Assembly (NCBI GenBank): GCA_029204045.2 | Contig: CM055067.1 | Coordinates: 24,688,838-24,752,837 of the forward strand | DNA from: Tillandsia leiboldiana | Taxonomy: Eukaryota > Streptophyta > Magnoliopsida > Poales > Bromeliaceae | Direction of reading: 5' to 3' | DNA: 64,000 bases | Shown: positions 55,751 to 64,000 of the stretch, piece after piece | Position numbering within the stretch: position 1 is the stretch's first letter | Layout of the letters: every line of letters starts with the position of its first letter | Position numbers and translations under genes: made by a program | Notes under the pieces: generated by a model | Seen by the model: only the letters and a program-made list of their open reading frames with translations | Databases searched by the model: none | Told to the model about the DNA's origin: nothing

Positions 55751-57327
55751 TGCTATTGGTTTCTTGAGAAAAGAAATCCTGTGAGCAACAACTCAAGAAC
55801 ACGAAAAAATTGTTAATTTTCAAAGATTAGAAAAATTGTACCCAAACAATCATTATCGTGTAGAGAGACTAGGAATCAAATTAGTTTTGCAAAAGGAAAT
55901 TTAAAAATAGATCAATTGCATGATTTTCGAAAATTCCCATTATATGCCCTAAAACTGAATTTTCAAAAATCGAAGCCCAAAAATTCGTTAATCAAGAGAA
56001 TACCTAGCATATAATCAAAACTAATCTACCCAGAGTTCTTATTTCAAAAGAGATTTGACCAAAAACCATTCACAAATGAAAAAGTTCCATGATTTCTACT
56101 CACGTTTTGAGTAAACAAGGAAAAACAGTGAAAAACCGAGATTTTGATCAATAAAACTTACTTGGAATCGAAGAACTCGAGTTTGAAAGGCTCCAAGAAG
56201 GATGAATTCTAGAGAGAGAAACTCTGGAGTCTTAAGAACAAACGATTGGAATAAAAGAAATCAAAATCCCTCTTGTTCTAATAAAACCCTAGCCGTGATC
56301 CGGATCGGATCGAGATTTCGATCCGGATCGGCTACCCGCAGGAAACACCTGCGTTCGGAATCCGGATCATTCATGTCCGATCCGGATCGGCTCCAACTTT
56401 TTCTTCAGAATAATTTAGAAAAATTCAATAAAATCCGAAAAAAGTATGTAAGCATTTTAGCACATCAACTTTAAACAAAAATCATCGTTTCATGTTAAGA
56501 GAAATAAATTATGTTAAATCTATCAATAACATTCAAATAATGACATGAAAATTTACAGAAATTAAAACCTTTAAAGTTGATCAAGTTCAAACACATCCAT
56601 CATGATCTTATGAGTACGGCGTTTATCAAATCATTAAAATGATAAAGAAAATGAATTATCAAGATCAATAGATGTTTGAAATACCAAATAAATTATATAA
56701 TGTATCTAGTCAATCTGTTGAAGAGAGTGGCTCTTTGAGCATCTTTCATTTAAAAATCCCACCTTATACCAACCTTGAAATTTGACGGAGTCAAGTATTT
56801 CAATCATGCATTTTATTTAATCAAAAATTACAAACCCATGCTTGGTATACATGTGGTAGCTGCACACAGTACTCGGACGACCGAGGTGGTAGCTCTTTCC
56901 TCCATGTGGTGGTAGTTTTCACACTCCTCATTGGGATGTAACTCTTTCCACATCTTTTGAGCATTTTACATTTCTTTGACTCCCCCTCAATTGGCTATCA
57001 ATTAATTTAAGATATAAAGTATTCAACCAAGGATTGATCTCGAATTCATACTCAACCAAATAGTCAAATAAGATAAAAACAATACCAAGAGACCATTTAG
57101 AGAGAAATTGACTTTGATCAATTAAAAAATGATTTAATTTAAATAAATGATCAATGCATCAACTGAATTATTATGATATCCAAAGCATAATAAATTTCTA
57201 ATTATATGAAAGGATGCAAGTAAAGTCAATAATACACATGCTCAATTAATGTACTATGTATAAACATAGATAAAGAACAAAAACACAAAAACAAAACCTA
57301 ACCTAAGCAAAAGTTTCAAAAAGAAGT
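55751..57327 (-). other. E4 pol-ORF3 spacer: internal promoter candidate and leader intron
   Basis: Counterpart of 32050-33626. Predicted intron on the minus strand from 56161 (AA/GTAAGT) to 55779 (CTCACAG/GA), 383 bp. The palindrome cluster is at 56294-56395. Non-coding. Confidence 0.6.
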
Positions 57328-58349
57328 TTATTTCAAGGAAAGCATTCCAATTGCTTTACGCAAATGAATAAAACGTTTTTGATCCAAAGGTTTTGTTAAA
57401 ATGTCAGCTAATTGATCTTCAGTTGAAATATATGACAGTTGAAGAGTATTTGATTCAACTAGCTCTCTAAGAAAATGATATCTAAGTTCAATGTGTTTTG
57501 TTCTAGAGTGCAACATAGGGTTTTTGGAAATGTTTATAGCACTAGTGTTGTCACAAAGAATTGTTACCGAAGTTGCTGAAATTCGGAAGTCGCTCAACAC
57601 ACTTTTCATCCAAATGAGTTGGGTTGAACAACTACCCGCTGAGATATATTCCGCTTCGGCAGTCGAGAGTGCAATGCAGTTTTGCTTTTTACGGTGCCAT
57701 GCAACAAGGCAGTGGCCTAAATAAAAACATGCACCACTCGTACTTTTTCGATCATCCACAGATCCTGCCCAATCGGCATCTGAGCATCCAATAATATCTA
57801 GACTTGTTCCCATAGGATACCAAATTCCGAAATTTATGGTTCCTTTAATGTATCGGATGATCCATTTCACCGCTTTCAGGTGAACCTCCTTTGGTGCAGA
57901 TTGATATCTCGCGCAGATCTCAACACCAAAAGATATATCCGGGCGACTAGCCGTGAGGTAAAGTAGACTTCCAATCATACTCCGATAAAGTTTCTCGTCT
58001 ACATTCTCACTAAAAGATTCACTTCCTAATCCTTTATTGCTAGTTCCCATTGGAGTTGGAAAATCTTTACAATTTTCTAGATCAAACTTTTTGACCAACT
58101 CCAAAGCATACTTGGATTGACACAAATGGATGCCTTCATCACACTGTTTCACTTGCAATCCAAGGAAATAAGTCAATTCGCCCATCATTGACATCTCAAA
58201 TTCGCTTTCCATGGTTTCAGCGAATTTAGAAGCATCATTATCTCTTATCGCACCAAATACAATGTCATCGACATAGATTTGTGCTACAATGAAGTTATTT
58301 TGATAATGCTTCACAAAGAGAGTCCTGTCAGCTCCCCCTCGAGTATAGC
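57328..58349 (-). pseudogene. pol: E4 RT (C-terminal part) and RNase H
   Basis: The minus strand reads from [12 protein letters not shown] through [25 protein letters not shown], the connection region and RNase H ([22 protein letters not shown]) to a TAA at 57328. It is nearly identical to E3 over the same span; the few amino-acid differences I see fit single transitions (for example Gly to Glu, Tyr to Cys). Upstream it is cut at 58349 by a gypsy LTR, and the remaining pol and gag would lie beyond the right edge. The open frame's apparent N-terminus (58350-58389) is LTR sequence, not pol. Confidence 0.92.
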
Positions 58350-58815
58350 TGTCACGCCCCGGGGTCGAAACTGCGACCCGGCTCGCCAACAGATCCGCCG
58401 CCTATGCCAAACCCGCATAGGCGAAGCGTCCTACCTGCAAGAGAAGTACTACAGCTAAACAGATATCAGAGCTGAAAATAAAAATCTGTTGTATAACTAA
58501 ATCAATCACTGCACCACTGGAAATAAAACAACAATGTCCGTCTCCCAAAATGATAATCATACAAAATCCTCATATACACACTCTGAACTCAACCGGGAGG
58601 TATCTCCAATAAATACATCAGTGTACAGGCTCACAATACAACAATCCTCACTACAACAGTCTCTCAAAGAAGGAAAATAAAATAACTAATCTACTGAAGC
58701 TCTCCTCTGAAGGGGTACCGCTACACTCCAACGACGGGTAGGGAACTAGCTCGCGACTCCCTCGCTCGGTCAGAAGGATCAGCAACAGGAACAACAGGAA
58801 CCAGAGTAGAAGTTC

Positions 58816-58925
58816 CTGTGGGAAAAGACACCACGACGGGTGTGAGAACTACGTCCCAAGTAGTTCTCAGTGGGTGCCGCCAACAAGCCCGACGGTCTGC
58901 CCACTAAGTCCACTAGAGGCATAAA
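58816..58925 (-). promoter_or_regulatory. Double hairpin and candidate 3' splice site, minus strand
   Basis: Sense strand: AGTGGG/CCCACT, then GAGAACTAC/GTAGTTCTC, then TCTTTTCCCACAG with the AG at 58817-58816, 467 bp before the LTR end. Matches S0 and SL2. Confidence 0.5.
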
Positions 58926-59101
58926 GTAACAAAAGCAGTGCTGTAAGGAAAGCTGGGAAAAGTAAACTCTACAGCTACTATGCCTCTATCTAGATGCTCA
59001 AAGAGTGGGACAGAAAGAACATGATGCCACAACTAACTCTCATCTCTGATCTCTCAATCTGAACTGACTGCCTCCTCGGGTCCAGTCAAGCCTGCGCCAA
59101 C

Positions 59102-59224
59102 CTACTGCCGTTACGTCCCTGAGGAGCGGACTTACGTAGGATCTACTGCCGTTACGTCCCGGAGGAGCGGACTTACGTAGGATCTACTGCCGTTACGTCC
59201 CGGAGGAGCGGACTTACGTAGGGC
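59102..59224 (-). repeat. 41-bp tandem repeat, three copies
   Basis: Units start CTACTGCCG at 59102, 59143 and 59184; each contains TTACGT and ACTTACGTAGG, partly self-complementary. Sits where S0 has its GGCAGGCAT minisatellite. Confidence 0.9.
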
Positions 59225-59704
59225 GTCCATGACTGCCAACACCAGCACAGCCAGAGGGACAAATGCAACGACAAGTCGCGATAGAAAAGCTCAATCTCAC
59301 GCCGGTATAACAACCCGGTCTCGCCTACTCCGGAGTGGCACTCGAGGGGAGCGACCCGCTCGAGTAAAAAGTAACCCATCTCAAGTATCTCTGTAAAGCT
59401 CAAATGTGGCTCATGCAGGCTATGATCCACGATCAAACAGATCGGTAACTCCCAGCTCAAAGCACAACTCAGTCGGAAAAAGAACCTCGACTCGAACAGG
59501 AATAGCCCAACACACTCTCACAGCTATGTCGGAGAACCCTCAATGACTCAATCTGATAAATGCACGACCATGGCTGAGTCGGGAAACCTCCACGACTCGA
59601 TCTGCCAGAACCCCAAGATCCTCAAGGCTAAGTGGGAGAACCACCCCACCACTAAATCAGAGAAACAACCTCTAGATCACACTCTGCCAACTCATGGCAC
59701 CAAG

Positions 59705-59835
59705 TCGCATCCACTGCGAGAAACTGTCTCAACAGGCCAAACAGGCCAAACGTCGCATCTACTGCGAACAACTGCCTCAACAGGCCGACATCGCATCCAC
59801 TGCGAACAGCTGACTCAACAGGCCAAACAGGCCGA
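59705..59835 (-). repeat. CATCCACTGCGAA / CAACAGGCC repeats
   Basis: Three imperfect units pairing CGCATCCACTGCGAA with CTCAACAGGCC, some with an extra AAACAGGCC. Non-coding LTR sequence. Confidence 0.75.
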
Positions 59836-60111
59836 ACATCCCAACCACTGACCCAATGAAGGGTCCGGGAACACCGAAAGACTAGAACCTACAACCCAAA
59901 TCAAACAAGAACAGGCACTAGGCATAGCCTCTCGTTGTTCTCGTCCCAAGAAAAGGCAGACCTTAGAACCCAGACCACTCGAATCATCTCGGTGGTTAAT
60001 TTATAGGAAAAACTGTGACATTTCTTACTGAAGCCATCTGATCTGTAAGAAATCCATATTTAATGATTTTTTTGTTCTGCTTAGGAAAACAGTTGAAATC
60101 AAGTTTTATAT

Positions 60112-60182
60112 CTAAGCCTCGAAGGGCTAATGCCTTCGTCCAATCAAACATGAACCGACTCCGGCGACCTTACGATGCTTGG
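60112..60182 (-). repeat. 71-nt stem-loop module, minus strand
   Basis: Sense ends CCAAGCATCG and CGAGGCTTAG are complementary apart from one T-C opposition; interior words GGTCGCC, GTTCATGTTTGAT and GGACGAAGGCA are kept. Exactly 71 nt as in SL2. Confidence 0.78.
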
Positions 60183-61186
60183 AAGAAACCATTTGGTTGA
60201 TAAAAATCATATGTGTGTCCAAAAAGGTTCTGGGTTTAAGGTCCTGCTAACACTGATCTACCGCTTCCACTAGCACAGTGGCGACAGATAAAACAAGAAA
60301 AATAAAACATCTCGGGACTGCCGTCTACCCAACGGCTCCCGCTACAGATGAACAACCAACTACATCTACCAGACTCCACTCTGCTCCCAAGCACGAGTGT
60401 AACATGCATCCCACACTAAAAGATAACTCCTGACCACTCGGCCCACTACCCGGGCGAGGAAGAACACTATGTCCAGGAAAGTAGAAGTGTGGATGTCTAA
60501 AGCAGAAATAACCCTAGCCCAAGTGAGGGTTTTCTACTAGTCTGGTTACACATGCAACATATGACGGGGTGCTAGGTCAAGTTCCAATAACTATAATTTA
60601 CAGATGGTAGAAAGCAAGGAGATGACAATACCATCAGATAATACAAGGAATAGCAATTCCTACATTCTAACATGCTGCACAAGCATTTCACTATCATGCA
60701 TAGTCCTACTATAGCAGATTTAAAGCACAGTCCGTCAATCTTGGAGACAAGGCCACCCACCTGAAAATGCTAACTGTCCGGAGTCGTACTGTCACGCCCC
60801 GGGTGTAAACCAGAACCCGGGCCCGTCTACAGATCCGCCGTATACACAGAATTTCCCGTGTATACGAAGCGCTGGTAACCTGCTCAAGTATAGATGATAT
60901 AATAAAAGAGCATAAACAGAGCTAAACAGTAACTAATACATCTCAGATAAAGCAGAAAAGTAAAGTGCAGAAAGTAACTCTCAATAAGACATATGTCTCT
61001 CCCAGCTCACTAATCAAATACAACCAGCTGGCCGAAGCCAGACCCAAAAAGAAATGAATAGTAGAGTATCTGAGAGTATCGGGGTACATCTAATAATAGA
61101 ACTGGTGCCTGGGTGGACCGCTATCTAGTCCGCGATTCTCTTACCTCGGTCCGCAGTGGAGGGTCCTGCAACAGCCGCAGACGACT

Positions 61187-61308
61187 CTGCAAAACAAAGG
61201 GGAATAGAAGAAGAAAAGCAGTGGGGAGTGAGAACTACTATAAAACAGTAGCCTCCTCCTAGTGGGTAGACCTCAACACAAATGTGCCCACTAGGACTAT
61301 AAGAGGCA
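61187..61308 (-). promoter_or_regulatory. Double hairpin and candidate 3' splice site, minus strand
   Basis: Sense strand: CCTAGTGGG pairs perfectly with CCCACTAGG; a second, weaker stem uses CTACT and AGTAG. CTTTGTTTTGCAG follows with the AG at 61188-61187, 397 bp before the LTR end. Confidence 0.5.
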
Positions 61309-62122
61309 GAAAAGATGAACAGAGGTGGTAAGCTGTAATTAAAACTGCTGATGATGAATAGAGCTACCACTACATGCCTCTAATGAGCTAACTGATAGAT
61401 TAGCTATATGTATGCATCAGAATGTCAACGCCTGCCTGTCTAGACCCAATCGATACACCAGTAAGCACTGGTACTGCCTGCTCTGCCTGCCAAATCGGGT
61501 ATGCCAGCCTACGCATAACACCGATAGGAAAAGGGAGTCTCGAAGACTCGAAGCCTGTAAAAACGCACACTCCGGAGTGGCACTCGAGGGGAGCGACCCA
61601 CACGAGTATAATGCCTGGGTAACCAGTACCAAATCAGCAGGACTGGATCATGACTCTGATCACGGTGGAAAACCCATCCACTAAAAGAAATCCAAATCCT
61701 CTATCCCAATCTGATGCAATAACTACTGTCCGGTCAACCGCCAAAGATCCGCGGTTGCCGCAATGCCCGGCCCTCACAGCCTGCCTGTCCCAAAGCCCAC
61801 AACTGTCTGACTACACTATCCCAGTCCCTGCTCGAACCCGAGCGCACTATCCCCCGAATATAAATAAAAGAAGAGAAAAGCATGGTTTCTCCTAAGTCAA
61901 TTCCAGCATGATAGTGTAGCAGAAAAAGGTGGCCTAACTAGATGTCCATTTAAGCATGCAAAGTCCTTTATATAAAAACAGGGTTTAAATATTATTATCC
62001 TTCCCAATAGAGAGGTATGCCACTAGTTAAACTTTCATTTGCTAAGTTATCTCATATCCATTTATCACATAAGCATAAGAGGTCCCAAAGTGTACGAGTA
62101 AGATAGTCCTTTATAGCAAACT

Positions 62123-62146
62123 CCCCCCCCCCCCCCCCCCCCCCCC
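62123..62146. repeat. C24 homopolymer
   Basis: A run of 24 C (G on the sense strand). Rare in plant DNA; its length may be a sequencing or assembly artefact. Confidence 0.9.
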
Positions 62147-63431
62147 GTGAGGTTTAAACGACATATTAATATAAGAATCATCCATTCATTAATACTTAGT
62201 CCATTTTAAGATGTAGCCCAAGCAATAAGTCCAATTCTCAACCAAGATGCCATTTTAACTTATTCCGGTTCATTTAGCAACATAACAGTGAAGCACTCCA
62301 ATAGGCCTAGTGGGGACATCATAAGTAGGAGGTAAACAACGGTACCCACCTCGAGCGCTAAATCCGGTCCTCGAAGGCTAAGTCCGCGCTCGCTCCGGAA
62401 AAACCCCGCACACTGTGCCAAAGATCCCAAAGAACACACACAAATTACAATTCAAGTTTAACCCAAAATCTGTCTCCCAAATTCAGATTTACTGTTCAGC
62501 CATTTTTACCTGTGACACGTGCCCACAAAATTCCCAGAAAATATACACTGCGATCTACGCGACGATCCGGTCGAAACAAGTACCTGCACGTTTTCCCACG
62601 ATTTTTCTGTGCTGAGAACGAAAATCGACAAGAGGACCACCTCAAACAATACATTCATCCCAAAACAGCGATATAAAATTCTGTAAAAAGGGATTCCTCA
62701 CCTTCAGGGAAATTCCACAAAAATCCACGAAAATTCCAGGAGATTCCTCGTGACGCGTAGATGCAAATCCCCTTTTGAGTCGCCCTGTTTCGATGCTCGA
62801 GCGCGAAGTTATCGCCAAAACGAGATGGTGCTGTCCCAAAACTCCGCGACGGAAAAAGGGTCAGAAAGAAGCCACAGAATCACCATCAAAACCTCTGAAT
62901 CAAGAGAAACTCATAAAAGAGGAAGTGAAGCCCTACCTGTCAAGAATCCGACGGCGCAAAAATCGTAAAAACAGGATGTCGGGGTGAGCCGGGGGAGCTA
63001 GAACACCGAAATGCGACGAATCTGGTAGCCGTAGAACGATCGTCGCGCCGCGCCGGATAAATGCAAACCTTGGGATCCGAGCCTTCAAAATTCCTGAGAT
63101 TACTACAGTGGATGAAGGATTGGGAGAGGAAGAAATGTCTAAGAGGGGCTCGGAGTGGTTCCAAACAGAAAGGGAGAAATCGGGCTTCCAATGCCCTAAA
63201 AGAATTAAGAAGGAGAAAAAACAAACCCGCGTTATTGGATCGGGCCACGTTTGGGCCCGGATCCGCCAGGGCGGGTCGGACGCGTCCCGTCCGGACCGGG
63301 CGGAACCACTCAGCACGCGACGCGCGTCCCCACAGGAGATCGGCGCGCATCCCGCACAGCGAACAGCCGTGCGGGGCGCGCCAGCGGCCGACGCGCGTCC
63401 CGACCGCGCGGTCAGCCCCCGCAGGCGCTCG

Positions 63432-63642
63432 CCAATGGCGAGGCGACGCGCGTCCCACGCACTGTGCGGTCAGGCGCGCGGGCAGGCGCCGCCTGACCGG
63501 CCGCAGGCGTTGTCCCCTGCGCCGAGTCCCAAGAGCCCGCCAGTAGCCATGCGCCACGTGTCTGTGCGCCGGGTCCGTGCACCCCGCCGAGCCGTTCCAT
63601 GCACCGGGCGCCGCGGGCCGGCCAATGAGGGCCCGCCACGTG
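63432..63642 (-). promoter_or_regulatory. G-box/ATTGG composites in the right-edge LTR
   Basis: On the minus strand CACGTG starts at 63642 and ATTGG at 63626: 16 bp, as in S0. A second G-box starts at 63560 with a one-mismatch ATTGG (ACTGG) at 63544, again 16 bp. A CCAAT at 63432-63436 has only a degenerate G-box at the expected place. Confidence 0.55.
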
Positions 63643-63966
63643 GCATCCGGCGGTCCACGGCCTTCCCCCATGCACCAGGAGACATTAGAAACTTCCGGGA
63701 GTCCGTTTTTGGGCATCCGGACTCCAAATCCGGCAAATAAATAGCCGTTTTCAAGCGTTTTTCCGCGCTGGATCCAAATACGCCATCCGTTTGGCCTAGA
63801 AACTTTTCTAAAATTCGGCAAACCCCGCCGAAGGCCAAACTAACAATAAATACTGCCACGGACCCACCTGTGCTGTCCCTTTGACACACTGTGGATCAAA
63901 CACCATCATTAGGTGTTCACACTTGGATTCACGGGAAAACAGTGCATGGAAACCTGGATCATCACA

Positions 63967-64000
63967 TCCTCCCCCACTAAAAGAAAGTTTCGTCCTCGAA
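63967..64000 (-). other. Polypurine tract and conserved hairpin at the right edge
   Basis: The complement of TCCTCCCCCACT is a good polypurine tract next to the LTR. The hairpin AAGTTTCG...CGAA is cut by the window end. Marks the 3' end of an internal region continuing to the right. Confidence 0.75.

Larger units (their letters stand above)
58350..60789 (-). mobile_element. Gypsy LTR (S0/SL2-related), minus strand
   Basis: It starts TGTCACGCCCCGGGG on the plus strand, the U5 end, and breaks E4 RT; left flank ATAGC (58345-58349). It is close to S0 at this end (CAGGTAGGACGCTTCGCCTATGC and the GGGAGTC...CCCTACCCGTCG region) and related to SL2 further in. Interrupted at 60789 by another LTR; the rest lies off the window. 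Contains a 41-bp array, a 55-bp array, the 71-nt stem-loop and the double hairpin. Confidence 0.78.
60790..63966 (-). mobile_element. Gypsy 3' LTR of an element extending right, minus strand
   Basis: It runs from TGTCACGCCCCGGG (60790, U5 end) to the complement of TGTGATGATCC (63966). Beyond it lie a polypurine tract and the conserved AAGTTTCG hairpin, so this is the 3' LTR and the element body is off the right edge. Length 3177 bp; left flank CGTAC (60785-60789), inserted in the 58350 LTR. The stretch 61900-61955 matches S0 at 16682. The GC-rich block is at 63240-63660, with G-box/CCAAT composites. Open frames there are composition effects. Confidence 0.85.

Noticed and set aside
58350..58389. 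N-terminal 13 residues of the open frame that ends in E4 RNase H (MASRVAVSTPGRD)
   Set aside because: They are read from the inserted gypsy LTR and are not part of the pol protein.

Overview
The window is flowering-plant nuclear DNA from a gene-poor, repeat-dense region. I find no host gene, tRNA or rRNA. Essentially everything is long terminal repeat (LTR) retrotransposon in nested layers: Sirevirus-like Ty1/copia elements, Tekay/Del-like Ty3/gypsy chromoviruses, and several gypsy LTR families with very long LTRs (about 2.5 to 5.1 kb). Visible primer binding sites match the initiator-Met tRNA type (TGGTATCAGAG). The species cannot be named from sequence alone.

Layout. 1-7440: decayed copia element E1 (+). 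7441-7690: gypsy protease fragment (-), then GC-rich LTR sequence. About 7988-18304: a gypsy LTR (+, S0) split by N1 (10052-16681, -), a non-coding element with a 5.1 kb LTR and a 657 bp interior. 18305-19462: gypsy LTR sequence (-). 19463-24078: broken gypsy G1 (-), itself carrying a copia solo LTR S1 (20981-22358). 24079-44567: chromovirus G2 (+), whose 5' LTR is split by the young copia element E3 (26171-36248). 44573-46949: rest of the G1 LTR. 46950-47976: another gypsy LTR piece (-). 47977-58349: copia E4 (-), with a 4.3 kb solo gypsy LTR SL2 (48039-52353) inside its 3' LTR. 58350-60789 and 60790-63966: two further minus-strand gypsy LTRs, the second being the 3' LTR of an element whose body lies off the right edge. 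Five-base target duplications prove four insertions (E3, G2, S1, SL2), and the intact second G2 LTR supplies the empty site for E3.

How the parts work together. The copia family carries gag, pol (PR-IN-RT-RNase H) and a third ORF in the env-like position, with an N-terminal hydrophobic segment, an acidic stretch, a core resembling the putative plant transposon protein family, a coiled coil and an acidic tail. Upstream of ORF3 is a set of GATCCGGATC palindromes with the same pairing and spacing as the array in the LTR promoter, followed by a leader intron. The transcribed LTR leader holds an array of small hairpins with one invariant TGGATT loop and stems that vary but stay complementary. I consider this the most striking unexplained signal in the window. 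The gypsy LTRs share other structured modules: a constant 71-nt stem-loop, a double hairpin before a predicted 3' splice site, and a G-box/ATTGG pair at an exact 16 bp spacing.
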